The position numbers and the translations under genes were made by a program. From assembly GCF_015351105.1 (NCBI RefSeq), contig NZ_JADKRR010000001.1, positions 1,841,069-1,905,068 on the forward strand: DNA of 64,000 nt, given 5' to 3'. The stretch's first letter is position 1, and every line of letters starts with the position of its first letter. Shown here one piece after another: positions 40,036-50,971 of the stretch. Origin of the DNA: Clavibacter sp. VKM Ac-2872 (GTDB taxonomy: Bacteria; Actinomycetota; Actinomycetes; Actinomycetales; Microbacteriaceae). The notes under the pieces were generated by a model, which was not told the origin of the DNA, ran no database searches, and saw only the letters and a list, made by a program, of their open reading frames with translations.

Positions 40036-41151
40036 ATGACCGACACCACATCCCCCACCGCGCAGCTCTCCGCCGCGGGCGTCAGCATCTGGCTTGACGA
40101 CCTGTCCCGCGAGCGCATCGATGCCAAGGGCATCGAGAAGGTGATCGCCGAGCGCGACGTCGTCGGCATCACGACGAACCCCACCATCTTCGCGTCGGCC
40201 CTCGCCAAGGGCGAGGCGTACGACGCCCAGGTCCGCGAGCTCGCGGCCGACGGCGCCGACGTCGACCGCGCGGTCTTCGAGATCACCACGCGCGACGTCG
40301 GCGAGGCCGCGCGCATCTTCCGCCCCGTCTACGACCGCACCGCCGGATTCGACGGCCGCGTCTCCATCGAGGTCTCCCCCGACTTCGCGAACGACACGAA
40401 GGCCACCATCGACGAGGCCCACAAGCTGTGGGACAAGATCGCCGAGCCCAACGTCATGATCAAGATCCCCGCGACCCGCGAGGGACTCGAGGCCATCACC
40501 GAGGTCATCGGCGCCGGCATCAGCGTCAACGTGACCCTGATCTTCAGCCTCGAGCGCTACCGCGAGGTCATCAACGCGTACCTCACCGGCCTCGAGAAGG
40601 CGAAGGCGGCGGGCATCGACCTGTCGACGATCCACTCGGTCGCCTCCTTCTTCGTGTCGCGCGTCGACACCGAGATCGACAAGCGCCTCGACGCGCTCGG
40701 CACCGACGAGGCCACGGCGCTGAAGAGCAAGGCCGGCGTCGCCAACGCGCAGCTCGCCTACCAGGCCTTCGAGCAGTCCTTCGCGTCCGAGCGGGCCCAG
40801 GGCCTCCTCGGCGCCGGCGCCAACAAGCAGCGCCCCCTCTGGGCGTCGACGGGCGTCAAGAGCCCCGACCTGCCCGACACGCTCTACGTGACGCAGCTCG
40901 TCGCGGCCGATGTCGTCAACACGATGCCGGAGAAGACGCTGGACGCCACGTTCGACCACGGCGTCATCGAGGGCGACACCATCACGGGCTCCTACGACGC
41001 CGCGAACGACGTGCTCAACCGGGTCGACGCGCTCGGCATCTCCTACAAGGAGGTCACCGAGCTCCTCGAGGAGGAGGGCGTCCAGAAGTTCAAGGTGTCG
41101 TGGAGCGAGCTCATCGAGACCGTCACGACCGCCCTGGACGGCGCCAAGTGA
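40036..41151 (+). CDS. tal: Transaldolase
   Basis: 371 residues, the longer actinobacterial type. It starts with the [12 protein letters not shown] motif and has [22 protein letters not shown] with the Schiff-base Lys (about 140), [11 protein letters not shown], and [17 protein letters not shown]. It transfers a dihydroxyacetone unit between sedoheptulose-7-phosphate and glyceraldehyde-3-phosphate. The ATG at 40036 is preceded by GAAGAAGG. It overlaps pgi by 4 bp (GTGA). Confidence 0.97.
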   Translation: MTDTTSPTAQLSAAGVSIWLDDLSRERIDAKGIEKVIAERDVVGITTNPTIFASALAKGEAYDAQVRELAADGADVDRAVFEITTRDVGEAARIFRPVYDRTAGFDGRVSIEVSPDFANDTKATIDEAHKLWDKIAEPNVMIKIPATREGLEAITEVIGAGISVNVTLIFSLERYREVINAYLTGLEKAKAAGIDLSTIHSVASFFVSRVDTEIDKRLDALGTDEATALKSKAGVANAQLAYQAFEQSFASERAQGLLGAGANKQRPLWASTGVKSPDLPDTLYVTQLVAADVVNTMPEKTLDATFDHGVIEGDTITGSYDAANDVLNRVDALGISYKEVTELLEEEGVQKFKVSWSELIETVTTALDGAK

Positions 41152-42743
41152 GCGTCCGCATCGCGCTGAGCGGCGCGGCGGCCACGGCCGTCGAGACCCA
41201 CGTCCCGGCGCTCGTCGAGGCGCATGTCGCCTCCGGCATCACCGGGCTCGACGGCACGCTGTGGGGACCGGACGCCGAGTCCGAGGCCACCAAGCGCCTC
41301 GGCTGGACGCAGGCGGTCGCCGTCTCGCGTCCCCTCGTCGCCGAGATCACGGCGCTCCGCGAGGAGCTCCGCGGGCAGGGCGTCGACCACATCGTCCTCG
41401 GCGGCATGGGCGGATCCTCGCTCGCGCCCGAGGTCATCACCCGCACCGCGGGCGTCGAGCTCACGGTCCTCGACTCGACGGACCCGGGCCAGGTGCTCGC
41501 CGCGCTCGGCGACCGACTCGCCACCACCGCTGTCGTCATCTCCTCGAAGTCCGGGTCCACGCTCGAGACCGACAGCCAGAAGCGCGTCTACGAGAAGTCG
41601 TTCCGCGAGGCGGGCATCGACCCGACCACGCGCATCGTCATCGTGACCGACCCGGGCTCCCCGCTCGACGAGTCGGCCCGCGCCGACGGGTACCGCGTCT
41701 TCAACGCCGACCCCGACGTGGGCGGCCGCTACAGCGCGCTGACCGCGTTCGGCCTCGTGCCGTCCGGCCTCGCCGGTGCCGACATCGGCGGCCTGCTCGA
41801 CGAGGCGGAGGCCGCGTCCGCGCAGCTCGCCGTCGACGACGTCTCGAACCCGGGCCTCGTGCTCGGCGCCGCGATCGCCGGCACCTCGCCGCTGAAGGAC
41901 AAGCTCGGCATCGTCTCCGACGGCACGCACATCGTGGGCTTCGGCGACTGGGTCGAGCAGCTCATCGCGGAGTCCACCGGCAAGCTCGGCACGGGCCTCC
42001 TGCCCGTCGTCCTGCCGACCGACGCCCCCGAGCTGGGCCTCGGGCTCGCGGACCTGCAGATCGCGCGGCTCGTCGCCGACGTCGACGCGCACGACGCGGC
42101 CGAGGGCGAGATCGTCATCAGCGGCACGCTCGGCGCGCAGATCCTCACGTGGGAGTACGCCGTCGCGGTCGCGGGTCGCCTGCTCGAGATCAACCCGTTC
42201 GACCAGCCCGACGTGGAGGCCGCCAAGGTCGCCGCGCGCGGACTGCTCGACGACCGACCCGCGCCCGAGGCCCCCGTCGTCACGACGGACGGCATCGAGG
42301 TGCGCGGCACGAGCGAGGTCACCGACGGCGCGACCGACGTGTCCTCCGCGATCGACGCCCTGCTCGCGCAGGTCGGCCCCACGGGCTACGTCGCCGTGCA
42401 GGCCTTCGTCGACCGCCTCGCGCTCCCCGAGCTCGAGCGCCTGCGCGACGCGGTGGCCCGCAAGGTCGGCCGCCCCGTCACGTTCGGCTGGGGCCCGCGC
42501 TTCCTCCACTCCACGGGGCAGTTCCACAAGGGCGGCACCCCCGTCGGCGTGTTCCTGCAGATCACCGCGGACGCTGCCGAGGATCTCGAGATCCCCGACC
42601 GCCCCTTCACCTTCGGGCAGCTCATCCAGGCGCAGGCCGCCGGCGACGCCACCGTGCTCGCCGAGCACGGCCGTCCCGTCCTGCGACTGAACCTGACCGA
42701 TCCCACCACGGACGCCCGGGCTCTGCTCTCGACGCTCGAATGA
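41148..42743 (+). CDS. pgi: Glucose-6-phosphate isomerase
   Basis: 531 residues from a GTG at 41148 fixed by overlap with the tal stop. It contains the SIS-type sugar-phosphate motifs [12 protein letters not shown] and [10 protein letters not shown]. The second lobe has [19 protein letters not shown] and, towards the C-terminus, [17 protein letters not shown], including the conserved His/Lys of this actinobacterial, divergent Pgi form. It links glycolysis with the oxidative pentose phosphate branch. Placement between tal and zwf is typical of some actinobacteria. It overlaps the longer zwf reading frame by 4 bp. Confidence 0.93.
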   Translation: MSVRIALSGAAATAVETHVPALVEAHVASGITGLDGTLWGPDAESEATKRLGWTQAVAVSRPLVAEITALREELRGQGVDHIVLGGMGGSSLAPEVITRTAGVELTVLDSTDPGQVLAALGDRLATTAVVISSKSGSTLETDSQKRVYEKSFREAGIDPTTRIVIVTDPGSPLDESARADGYRVFNADPDVGGRYSALTAFGLVPSGLAGADIGGLLDEAEAASAQLAVDDVSNPGLVLGAAIAGTSPLKDKLGIVSDGTHIVGFGDWVEQLIAESTGKLGTGLLPVVLPTDAPELGLGLADLQIARLVADVDAHDAAEGEIVISGTLGAQILTWEYAVAVAGRLLEINPFDQPDVEAAKVAARGLLDDRPAPEAPVVTTDGIEVRGTSEVTDGATDVSSAIDALLAQVGPTGYVAVQAFVDRLALPELERLRDAVARKVGRPVTFGWGPRFLHSTGQFHKGGTPVGVFLQITADAAEDLEIPDRPFTFGQLIQAQAAGDATVLAEHGRPVLRLNLTDPTTDARALLSTLE

Positions 42744-42781
42744 CCGCATCGCCGGATCCGTCCGGCAGATCGAGGAGTTAC

Positions 42782-44323
42782 ATGTCGCCGGTGGATATCA
42801 CCCCGGAATTCAATCCACTGCGGATCCCGTCAGACCGACGGCTGAACCGCATCGCGGGGCCGAGCAGCCTCATCATCTTCGGCGTGACGGGTGACCTGTC
42901 GCGAAAGAAGCTGATGCCGGCCGTCTACGACCTCGCCAACCGGGGGCTCCTGCCCCCCGGCTTCGCGCTCATCGGCTTCGCCCGGAGGGACTGGGAGGAC
43001 CAGGACTTCGAGCAGGTCGTGTACGAGGCCGTCAAGCAGTACTCCCGCACCAAGTTCGACGAGGACGTCTGGCGCCAGCTGGCGCAGGGCATCCGCTTCG
43101 TGCAGGGCACCTTCGACGACGACGAGGCGTTCCAGACGCTGAAGGACATCACGGAGGAGCTCGACCGCGAGCGGGGCACGATGGGCAACCACGCGTTCTA
43201 CCTCTCGATCCCGCCGAAGTCCTTCCCGCTGGTCACCGAGCAGCTCCGCCGCTCGGGCCTCGCGGACCAGAAGGAGGGCCACTGGCGCCGCGTCGTCATC
43301 GAGAAGCCCTTCGGGAGCGACCTCAAGACCGCGCGCGAGCTCAACGCGGTCGTCGAATCGGTCTTCCCGCCGGACTCAGTGTTCCGCATCGACCACTACC
43401 TGGGCAAGGAGACGGTCCAGAACATCCTGGCGCTGCGCTTCGCGAACCAGCTCTACGAGCCCCTGTGGAACGCCAACTACGTGGACCACGTCCAGATCAC
43501 CATGGCCGAGGACATCGGCGTGGGCGGCCGTGCCGGCTACTACGACGGCATCGGCGCGGCGCGCGACGTGATCCAGAACCACCTCCTGCAGCTCCTCGCC
43601 CTCACGGCCATGGAGGAGCCCGTCGCGTTCGACGCGTCGAGCCTCCGGGACGAGAAGGAGAAGGTGCTGTCCGCGGTGCGCCTGCCGAAGGACCTCTCCA
43701 CCGCCACTGCCCGCGGGCAGTACGCCGGCGGGTGGCAGGGCGGCGAGGAGGTCCTGGGCTTCCTCGACGAGGACGGCATGGACCCCGAGTCCCTGACCGA
43801 GACCTACGCGGCCATGCGGCTCGACATCAACACGCGCCGCTGGGCCGGCGTGCCGTTCTACCTGCGTGCCGGGAAGCGCCTCGGCCGCCGCGTGACGGAG
43901 ATCGCGGTCGTGTTCAAGCGCGCGCCGCAGAACCTGTTCGCGGAGGACCAGACGTCGGCCCTGGGCCAGAACGCGCTCGTGATCCGGGTGCAGCCCGACG
44001 AGGGCGTCACCATCCGCTTCGGCTCCAAGGTGCCGGGTGCGGGGATGCAGGTGCGCGACGTCACCATGGACTTCGGCTACGGCCACGCCTTCACCGAGGC
44101 GAGCCCGGAGGCGTACGAGCGGCTCATCCTCGATGTGCTGCTCGGCGACCCGCCGCTCTTCCCCCGCCACCAGGAGGTCGAGCTGAGCTGGAAGATCCTG
44201 GACCCCATCGAAGAATTCTGGCGCACGCAGGGCCAGCCCGAGCAGTACCGTCCGGGCACCTGGGGGCCGGCCTCGGCCGACGAGCTCCTCGCCCGCGACG
44301 GACGGACCTGGAGGCGGCCATGA
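42782..44323 (+). CDS. zwf: Glucose-6-phosphate 1-dehydrogenase
   Basis: 513 residues from an ATG at 42782 that has GAGGAG 6 nt upstream and yields the family start (MSPVDITPEFNPLR). An in-frame ATG at 42740 overlaps the pgi stop (ATGA) and would add 14 residues. Motifs: GVTGDLSRKKLMPA (NADP binding), VIEKPFGSD, RIDHYLGKE with the catalytic His region, and a C-terminal substrate domain. It oxidises glucose-6-phosphate to 6-phosphogluconolactone, making NADPH. It overlaps opcA by 4 bp. Confidence 0.97.
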   Translation: MSPVDITPEFNPLRIPSDRRLNRIAGPSSLIIFGVTGDLSRKKLMPAVYDLANRGLLPPGFALIGFARRDWEDQDFEQVVYEAVKQYSRTKFDEDVWRQLAQGIRFVQGTFDDDEAFQTLKDITEELDRERGTMGNHAFYLSIPPKSFPLVTEQLRRSGLADQKEGHWRRVVIEKPFGSDLKTARELNAVVESVFPPDSVFRIDHYLGKETVQNILALRFANQLYEPLWNANYVDHVQITMAEDIGVGGRAGYYDGIGAARDVIQNHLLQLLALTAMEEPVAFDASSLRDEKEKVLSAVRLPKDLSTATARGQYAGGWQGGEEVLGFLDEDGMDPESLTETYAAMRLDINTRRWAGVPFYLRAGKRLGRRVTEIAVVFKRAPQNLFAEDQTSALGQNALVIRVQPDEGVTIRFGSKVPGAGMQVRDVTMDFGYGHAFTEASPEAYERLILDVLLGDPPLFPRHQEVELSWKILDPIEEFWRTQGQPEQYRPGTWGPASADELLARDGRTWRRP

Positions 44324-45318
44324 GAGTCGATCTGCCGAACACCACCACCGCCAAGATCTCGAAGGCGCTCGTCAAGATCCGCGAGGAGGGCGGCGCCGTC
44401 GCCCTCGGTCGCGTCCTGACGCTCGTGATCTCCACCTCGCTCGGCAGCGAGGAGGAGGCCATCGAGGCGGCCAACGACGCGTCGCGCGAGCACCCCATGC
44501 GCGTCATCGTGATCTCCACCGAGCGCGGTGCCGCCGCGGAGACGACCACGGAGAAGGCGCGCGTCGACGCCGAGATCCGCGTGGGCGGCGACGCCGGCGC
44601 GAGCGAGGTCGTCGTGCTCCGCGTCTACGGCGCCGCCGCCGAGGACAAGGAGAGCCTGGTCACGGGCCTCCTGCTCCCCGACGCGCCCGTCGTCGCCTGG
44701 TGGCCGCACGATGCCCCCGCGGTGGTCAGCCAGTCGCCGCTCGGCCGCATCGCGCAGCGCCGCATCACGGACTCGTCCACGAGCAGCAACCCGCGCGTGG
44801 CCCTGCAGCACCTGGCGGAGACGTACGCCCCCGGCGACACGGACTTCGCCTGGACGCGCCTGACGCTCTGGCGTGCGCTGCTCGCCGCGGTGCTCGACCA
44901 GCCGCCGTACGAGCCCGTCACGCAGGTGGAGGTGTCCGGCGCCGCCGACTCCCCCTCCACCGTCCTCCTCGCCGCCTGGCTCGGTCTGCAGCTGCAGGTT
45001 CCGGTGCTGCACGAGGTCACCACGCGGGCCACCGGCTCGAGCGGGATCCACGGCGTGCGCCTCCACCGCGCGTCGGGCGTCATCGACCTCGATCGCCCCA
45101 TCGCGAACGTGGCGACGCTCAAGCAGCCGAACCAGCCCACGCACGATGTGAGCCTCCCCCGGAGGAGCCTCCGCGACTGCCTGGCGGAGGAGCTCCGGCG
45201 CCTCGACCCCGATGCGCTGTACGGGGACGTGATCCGTCACGGTCTCGAGCGCTCGACAGCCGGCCACGGGTACGTCACCGCGTCCACGACCGCAGGGAAG
45301 GACTCGGGAGACCGATGA
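44320..45318 (+). CDS. opcA: OxPP-cycle protein OpcA, glucose-6-phosphate dehydrogenase assembly factor
   Basis: 332 residues. OpcA is an allosteric or assembly partner of Zwf in cyanobacteria and actinobacteria, with no catalytic site. Family features are the VIVISTERG segment, LPDAPVVAWWPHDAP, the RRITDSST run near the middle and an LKQPNQP motif near the C-terminus. The gene sits directly between zwf and pgl and overlaps both by 4 bp, the usual actinobacterial order. Confidence 0.95.
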   Translation: MRVDLPNTTTAKISKALVKIREEGGAVALGRVLTLVISTSLGSEEEAIEAANDASREHPMRVIVISTERGAAAETTTEKARVDAEIRVGGDAGASEVVVLRVYGAAAEDKESLVTGLLLPDAPVVAWWPHDAPAVVSQSPLGRIAQRRITDSSTSSNPRVALQHLAETYAPGDTDFAWTRLTLWRALLAAVLDQPPYEPVTQVEVSGAADSPSTVLLAAWLGLQLQVPVLHEVTTRATGSSGIHGVRLHRASGVIDLDRPIANVATLKQPNQPTHDVSLPRRSLRDCLAEELRRLDPDALYGDVIRHGLERSTAGHGYVTASTTAGKDSGDR

Positions 45319-46085
45319 CCAACGACCGCAGGGTGCTCGTGCACCCCGACAAGAAGGCCATGACCGGCTCCGTCGCCGCGCGCTTCCTCACGAAGCTCGT
45401 CGACATCCTGGATGAGGAGGAGATCGCCAACGTCGTCCTCACCGGGGGGACGGTGGGCCCGAGCATCCTCGCGGCCGTCAACGAGTCCGCGGCGCGCGAC
45501 AGCGTCGACTGGACCCGCGTCCACTTCTGGTTCGGCGACGAGCGGTGGCTGCCCCATGGCGACCCCGAGCGGAACGACACCACGGTGCGCGCGGCCCTGC
45601 TGGATCACATCGAGCTGCCCGCGGAGAACGTCCACGCCATGGGCGCGAGCGACGCGGGGCTGAGCCTCGACGAGGCCGTCGCGGCGTACACGGCGGAGCT
45701 CGCCGCGCACGCCAACGGCGACACCGCGCTCCCCCGCTTCGACATCACGTTCCTCGGCGTCGGGCCGGACGGGCACGTGGCGTCGCTCTTCCCGGACAGC
45801 GACGGCATCCGCACCATGGACGCCGCCGTCATCCCGGTGCGCAACTCGCCGAAGGCTCCCGCGGAGCGGATCTCGCTCACCCTGCCGGTGCTCAACTCGT
45901 CGCTGCGCATCTGGATGGTGCTCGCGGGGCCCGACAAGGCGTTCGCCCTGGGCCTCGCGCTCGCGGGCGCCGACCGGATCGAGGTGCCCGTCGCGGGCAT
46001 CAAGGGCCGCAAGCGCACGGTGTTCTTCATCGACCGCGAGGCCGCGGCGGACGTGCCGGAGAACCTCAGGCTCTCCTCGTACTGA
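45315..46085 (+). CDS. pgl: 6-phosphogluconolactonase
   Basis: 256 residues, DevB/SOL family. Sugar-phosphate-binding motifs are LTGGTVGPSIL, WFGDERWLPHGDPERN and GVGPDGHVASLFP with the catalytic His. It hydrolyses 6-phosphogluconolactone, completing the oxidative branch begun by Zwf. The 6-phosphogluconate dehydrogenase gene (gnd) is not in the window. The ATG at 45315 overlaps opcA. It is last of the operon; a strong hairpin follows 31 nt after the stop. Confidence 0.96.
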   Translation: MTNDRRVLVHPDKKAMTGSVAARFLTKLVDILDEEEIANVVLTGGTVGPSILAAVNESAARDSVDWTRVHFWFGDERWLPHGDPERNDTTVRAALLDHIELPAENVHAMGASDAGLSLDEAVAAYTAELAAHANGDTALPRFDITFLGVGPDGHVASLFPDSDGIRTMDAAVIPVRNSPKAPAERISLTLPVLNSSLRIWMVLAGPDKAFALGLALAGADRIEVPVAGIKGRKRTVFFIDREAAADVPENLRLSSY

Positions 46086-46116
46086 CGACGGTGCCGGCAT
46101 CATCCGGCGCACGACG

Positions 46117-46148
46117 CGAAGGGCGGATCCTCCGGGATCCGCCCTTCG
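46117..46148 (+). terminator. Terminator of the pentose-phosphate operon
   Basis: Perfect 14-bp stem, 46117-46130 with 46135-46148, loop TCCG, starting 31 nt after the pgl stop. The right arm is followed by the modest T/C run TCGTCC. Confidence 0.85.
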
Positions 46149-46205
46149 TCGTCCTCGCCGACCGGCGTCGGCAAGATCGTGAGCGAAGAGGGAAGCACCT
46201 ACGCA

Positions 46206-46237
46206 GAACGCCCCCGTCCGGGAGGACGGGGGCGTTC
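46206..46237 (-). terminator. Terminator of the secG-rbpA unit
   Basis: Perfect 14-bp stem, 46206-46219 with 46224-46237, loop GGGA on the plus strand, 20 nt beyond the rbpA stop. With the hairpin at 46117-46148 it separates the convergent operons. Confidence 0.85.
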
Positions 46238-46257
46238 GACGCTGTGGTGCGGTGGAG

Positions 46258-46626
46258 CTACTTGGTGGCCTTGACCGTGCCGCGACGGGCGCGGAGCTGC
46301 TCCAGCGCCTCCTCGAGGAGCTGGCTGGCCTCCTCCTCGCTGCGACGCTCCTTCACGTACGCGAGGTGGGTCTTGTACGGCTCGAGCTTCGCGACCGACG
46401 GCGGGTTGGCCTTGTCGCGCCCGGCGGGCAGACCCGACTGGGGCGAGTCGATCGTGACGGGGATCTCCTCCTCGGGCAGGTTCGCCGCGAAGTGGCGGAC
46501 GGTCTCATTGCCGAGGGCGTCCCAGTACGAGATCGAGATGCGCTCCGCGTGGAAGCCGCGGTCCTGCTCGCCCATGGGGCCCGCGCCGACGCGCGAACCG
46601 CGGATGGCGCTTCCTCCAGATGCCAT
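46258..46626 (-). CDS. rbpA: RNA polymerase-binding protein RbpA
   Basis: 122 residues starting MASGGSAIRGSRVGAGPMGE, the nearly invariant N-terminal tail and basic linker of RbpA. The core follows, and a C-terminal sigma-interacting helix region (EEEASQLLEEALEQLRARR) ends the protein. RbpA stabilises the open complex with the housekeeping sigma factor, specific to actinobacteria. The core has no cysteines, so it is the zinc-free type as in mycobacteria, unlike Streptomyces. The gene is 11 nt downstream of secG and probably shares its promoter. The ATG at 46626 has GGGAGCAG upstream. Confidence 0.96.
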   Translation of the reverse strand: MASGGSAIRGSRVGAGPMGEQDRGFHAERISISYWDALGNETVRHFAANLPEEEIPVTIDSPQSGLPAGRDKANPPSVAKLEPYKTHLAYVKERRSEEEASQLLEEALEQLRARRGTVKATK

Positions 46627-46637
46627 GTGGCTGCTCC

Positions 46638-46889
46638 CTACAATCCGGTGTCGAACTTGGTGATGAGCCCCAGGACCACGATGCACGTGACCCAGACGAG
46701 GCCGAGGATGACGGTGATGCGGTTCAGGTTCCGCTCGGCCACGCCCGACGAGCCGAGGCTCGACGTGGTGCCGCCCCCGAACATGTCGGAGAGACCGCCG
46801 CCCCGCCCCTTGTGCAGGAGGATGAGCATGGTCAGCAGGAGGCTGGTGATTCCCAGAACCACCTGCAGGACTACCTGGAGGATTTCCAC
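46638..46889 (-). CDS. secG: Protein-export membrane protein SecG
   Basis: 83 residues with two membrane helices (about 4-23 and 56-76) separated by a glycine-rich cytosolic loop holding LHKGRGGGLSDMFGGG, the SecG signature. It is the small subunit of the SecYEG translocon. The GTG at 46889 has GAAAGG upstream. The position downstream of tpiA is widely conserved in bacteria, but here a perfect TATAAT box and a terminator-like hairpin lie between them, so secG-rbpA is probably its own unit. Confidence 0.95.
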   Translation of the reverse strand: MEILQVVLQVVLGITSLLLTMLILLHKGRGGGLSDMFGGGTTSSLGSSGVAERNLNRITVILGLVWVTCIVVLGLITKFDTGL

Positions 46890-46932
46890 GTGCGGCCTTT
46901 CGGGTGCGGTGCTGTGGCCGAGTCGACCGATG

Positions 46933-46950
46933 AACGGCCGATGGGCCGTT
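46933..46950 (-). other. 5'-terminal hairpin of the secG transcript
   Basis: AACGGCC (46933-46939) and GGCCGTT (46944-46950) form a perfect 7-bp stem with loop GATG. The start site predicted from the TATAAT box is near 46948, so the hairpin would be at the very 5' end of the mRNA. Confidence 0.55.
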
Positions 46951-46954
46951 GTCG

Positions 46955-46960
46955 ATTATA
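46955..46960 (-). promoter_or_regulatory. Consensus -10 box of secG
   Basis: Minus-strand TATAAT, a perfect consensus and rare in this GC-rich sequence. It predicts a start near 46948 and a 59-nt leader. The -35 region overlaps the hairpin that ends the gap-pgk-tpiA unit; no good -35 hexamer is seen. Confidence 0.7.
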
Positions 46961-46978
46961 GCGGGCGCCTGGATGCGG

Positions 46979-47014
46979 CGAGCCGCCCGCGCCCGGATGG
47001 ACGCGAGCGGCTCG
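46979..47014 (-). terminator. Terminator-like hairpin after tpiA
   Basis: CGAGCCGC (46979-46986) pairs with GCGGCTCG (47007-47014); after one mismatch a further 3 bp pair, leaving a 12-nt loop. It starts 14 nt past the tpiA stop and overlaps the secG -35 region. Confidence 0.6.
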
Positions 47015-47028
47015 TGGACGACAGCGGA

Positions 47029-47832
47029 TCAGACCCCGACGTGCGAGCGGAACCGCGCGATCGCGGAGAACTCCTGCACGTCGAGGCTCGCACCGCCGAC
47101 GAGGGCGCCGTCGACGTCCGGCTCGCGGAGGAAGCCCGCGATGTTGCCGGACTTGACAGAGCCGCCGTAGAGGATGCGCGTGGCCTTCGCCGCCTCGTCG
47201 CCCAGGAGCTCGGCGACGACGGCACGCAGCGGCGCGGCGACCTGCTGCGCCTGCTCCGGCGTCGCGGCCTGGCCGGACCCGATGGCCCACACGGGCTCGT
47301 AGGCGACGACCACGTCGGCGCCCTTCTCGAGGCCCTGGAGCGCGACGCGCAGCTGGGCCACGGGGACGGCGCTCGCGCCGTGCTCCTCGAGGTCGGCCGC
47401 GGTCTCGCCCACGCAGATCACCGGGACGATGCCGTGCTTCACGGCGGCCGCGGACTTCGCGGCCACCTGCTCGTCGGTCTCGCCGTGCAGCGTGCGCCGC
47501 TCGGAGTGGCCGACGATGACGTAGCGGCAGGCGAGCTGGGCCAGGAACGCCGCGGAGATCTCCCCCGTGTACGCGCCCGACTCGTGCTCCGACACGTCCT
47601 GCGCTCCGTAGGCCAGCTCGAGCTTGTCGGCCGAGACGAGCGTCTGCACGCTGCGGATGTCGGTGGCCGGCGGGAAGACCGCGACCTCCGCCTCCGTGTA
47701 GTCGTGCTTGGCGTCCTTGAGGCTCCACGCGAGCTTCTGGACGAACGCGATGGCCTGGAGGTGGTCCAGGTTCATCTTCCAGTTGCCCGCGATGAGGGGC
47801 GTGCGCCCCTGCGGGCGATCGGTCACTGCCAT
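47029..47832 (-). CDS. tpiA: Triosephosphate isomerase
   Basis: 267 residues. Motifs: GNWKMNLDH with the catalytic Lys (about 17), VIVGHSERR with the electrophilic His, [10 protein letters not shown] with the base Glu, and the phosphate loop GGSVKSGN. It interconverts dihydroxyacetone phosphate and glyceraldehyde-3-phosphate. The ATG at 47832 lies inside the end of pgk (10-bp overlap), and gap, pgk and tpiA form a glycolytic operon. Confidence 0.97.
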   Translation of the reverse strand: MAVTDRPQGRTPLIAGNWKMNLDHLQAIAFVQKLAWSLKDAKHDYTEAEVAVFPPATDIRSVQTLVSADKLELAYGAQDVSEHESGAYTGEISAAFLAQLACRYVIVGHSERRTLHGETDEQVAAKSAAAVKHGIVPVICVGETAADLEEHGASAVPVAQLRVALQGLEKGADVVVAYEPVWAIGSGQAATPEQAQQVAAPLRAVVAELLGDEAAKATRILYGGSVKSGNIAGFLREPDVDGALVGGASLDVQEFSAIARFRSHVGV

Positions 47833-49037
47833 CCGAGGACCTCCAGTCCCGGCAGGCGCTTCCCCTCGAGGAACTCGAGGCTCGCGCCGCCTCCGGTCGA
47901 GATGTGACCGAAGCGGTCATCATCGAATCCGAGCGCGCGGACGGCCGCGGCGCTGTCGCCGCCGCCGACCACGGAGAGCCCCTCGACGCGGGTGAGCGCG
48001 TCGGCGACCGTCCTCGTGCCGGCCGCGAACGGCTCCAGCTCGAAGACGCCCATGGGCCCGTTCCAGAACACCGTGGTCGAGCCGCGGATGATCGTCGCGA
48101 ACGCGTCGGCGGTCTCGGGGCCGATGTCGAGCCCGAGCCCCTTCGCGCCCGCGGGCGTCGACTCGATGGCGTCGGCGCCCGTGACCTCGTGGGCCGCGTC
48201 GGCCGAGAAGCCGTCGGCGACGACCACGTCGGTGGGGAGGACGATCTTCACGCCGCGCTCCTCCGCCTCGGCCAGGTAGCCCTTGACGGTCTCGACCTGG
48301 TCCTCCTCGAGGAGGCTCGCGCCCACCTCGTGGCCCTGGGCCTTGAGGAACGTGAAGAGCATGCCGCCGCCGATGAGCAGCGAGTCGACGCGCGGCAGCA
48401 GGTGGCCGATCACGCCGAGCTTGTCGGACACCTTGGATCCGCCGAGCACGACCGTGTACGGCCGCTCCGGGTTCTCCGTGAGGCGGTCGAGGACCTCGAG
48501 CTCGCTCGCGATGAGCGAGCCGGCGGCGCTGGGGAGCACCGACGCGAGCTCGAAGACGCTCGCCTGCTTGCGGTGCACGACGCCGAAGCCGTCGGACACG
48601 AACGCGTCCCCGAGCTCGGCGATCGACTCCGCGAAGCCGCGGCGGACGGCCTCGTCCTTGCTGGTCTCCTCCGCGTGGAAGCGGAGGTTCTCGAGCACGA
48701 CGACGTCGCCGTCGCCGAGGGCCTCGACGGCCGCGCGGGCGGAGTCGCCGACGGTGTCGGTCGCGAAGGCCACGTCGGCGCCCAGCAGCTCGCCGAGGCG
48801 GGCCGCGACGGGACGCAGGCTGTACTTCTCATCCGGCGTGCCGTCGGGGCGGCCGAGGTGGGAGATCACGACGACGCGTGCCCCGGCCTCGCGGAGACCC
48901 GTGAGGGTCCCCAGCGAGGCGCGGATGCGCCCGTCGTCGCCGATCAGGCCGTCCTTGAGGGGGACGTTGAGGTCGCAGCGCACGATGACGCGGCGTCCCC
49001 GGAGATCCCCCAGGGAGTCGATGGTGCGGAGTGCCAC
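47823..49037 (-). CDS. pgk: Phosphoglycerate kinase
   Basis: 404 residues. Motifs: [11 protein letters not shown] near the N-terminus, [21 protein letters not shown], the hinge and nucleotide-binding [13 protein letters not shown], and GGGDSAAAV near the C-terminus. It makes ATP from 1,3-bisphosphoglycerate. The GTG at 49037 lies 6 nt after the gap stop. The final residues overlap tpiA. Confidence 0.97.
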   Translation of the reverse strand: MALRTIDSLGDLRGRRVIVRCDLNVPLKDGLIGDDGRIRASLGTLTGLREAGARVVVISHLGRPDGTPDEKYSLRPVAARLGELLGADVAFATDTVGDSARAAVEALGDGDVVVLENLRFHAEETSKDEAVRRGFAESIAELGDAFVSDGFGVVHRKQASVFELASVLPSAAGSLIASELEVLDRLTENPERPYTVVLGGSKVSDKLGVIGHLLPRVDSLLIGGGMLFTFLKAQGHEVGASLLEEDQVETVKGYLAEAEERGVKIVLPTDVVVADGFSADAAHEVTGADAIESTPAGAKGLGLDIGPETADAFATIIRGSTTVFWNGPMGVFELEPFAAGTRTVADALTRVEGLSVVGGGDSAAAVRALGFDDDRFGHISTGGGASLEFLEGKRLPGLEVLGWQ

Positions 49038-49043
49038 GGCCGG

Positions 49044-50177
<1,134 letters not shown>

Positions 50178-50804
50178 CTAGGAGAGGAGGAAGAGGCCCT
50201 GCGTCTTCGTGCGCGCGGCGTCGAAGCGCGCCTGCACGTCCGCCCAGTTGACGATGTTCCAGAACGCCTTCACGTAGTCGGCCTTGACGTTGACGTAGTC
50301 GAGGTAGAAGGCGTGCTCCCACATGTCGAGCAGCAGGATCGGGACGGTCGCCGCGGCGAGGTTGCCCTGGTGGTCGTACAGCTGCTCGATGATGAGCTTC
50401 TGACCGAGCGAGTCCCACGCGAGGATGCTCCAGCCGGAGCCCTGGATGCCGAGGGCGGAGGCGGTGAAGTGCGCCTGGAACTTGTCGTACGAGCCGAAGA
50501 ACTCGTCGATGGCCGCGGCGAGCTCGCCGGTGGGCTTGTCCCCGCCGTCGGGGCTGAGGTTGTTCCAGAAGACCGTGTGGTTGACGTGGCCCGCGAGGTT
50601 GAACGCGAGGTCCTTCTGCAGCTTGTTGACGAAGGTCAGGTCGCCGGCGTCACGCGCCTCCTGCAGCTTGACGAGGGCGGTGTTCGCGCCGTCGACGTAG
50701 GTCTTGTGGTGCTTGTCGTGGTGCAGCTCCATGATGCGGCCGCTGATGCTCGGCTCGAGGGCCGAGTAGTCGTACGGGAGGTCGACGAGAGTGTAGTCAG
50801 CCAT
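50178..50804 (-). CDS. sodA: Superoxide dismutase, Mn-type (Fe/Mn family)
   Basis: 208 residues. The metal ligands are all present: His28 (MELHHDKHH), His76 ([10 protein letters not shown]), Asp160 and His164 ([14 protein letters not shown]). Gln121 in the C-terminal half (GIQGSGW) together with Gly72 before the His is the pattern of manganese enzymes. No signal peptide. It removes superoxide in the cytoplasm. It interrupts the conserved whiA-gap neighbourhood of actinobacteria and has its own promoter, leader hairpin and terminator. The ATG at 50804 has GAGGAGA upstream. Confidence 0.97.
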   Translation of the reverse strand: MADYTLVDLPYDYSALEPSISGRIMELHHDKHHKTYVDGANTALVKLQEARDAGDLTFVNKLQKDLAFNLAGHVNHTVFWNNLSPDGGDKPTGELAAAIDEFFGSYDKFQAHFTASALGIQGSGWSILAWDSLGQKLIIEQLYDHQGNLAAATVPILLLDMWEHAFYLDYVNVKADYVKAFWNIVNWADVQARFDAARTKTQGLFLLS

Positions 50805-50833
50805 AGGTGTATCTCCTCTTCATTGCCCGGGGG

Positions 50834-50854
50834 CTCCCGGCCAGAGGCCGGGGG
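50834..50854 (-). other. Hairpin between whiA and sodA, in the predicted sodA leader
   Basis: CCCGGCC (50836-50842) and GGCCGGG (50846-50852) with an AGA loop, extendable to 9 bp by a wobble pair. The sodA start predicted from the -10 is near 50862, so the hairpin would be close to the 5' end of the sodA mRNA. It could also end whiA transcripts. Confidence 0.55.
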
Positions 50855-50868
50855 TGGGTGACGGATCG

Positions 50869-50874
50869 AGTCTA
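50869..50874 (-). promoter_or_regulatory. -10 box of sodA
   Basis: Minus-strand TAGACT in GGACTAGACTCG, predicted leader about 59 nt. No good -35 hexamer 16-18 bp upstream. Confidence 0.5.
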
Positions 50875-50971
50875 GTCCGGCGGCCCTCCGCGCCACCTGG
50901 CCGGATGACGCGCGACGTCCCGCGGATCCCCGTCGCCGCCGCGCGGGCGATGCCGACGGACGCGAGGCGAC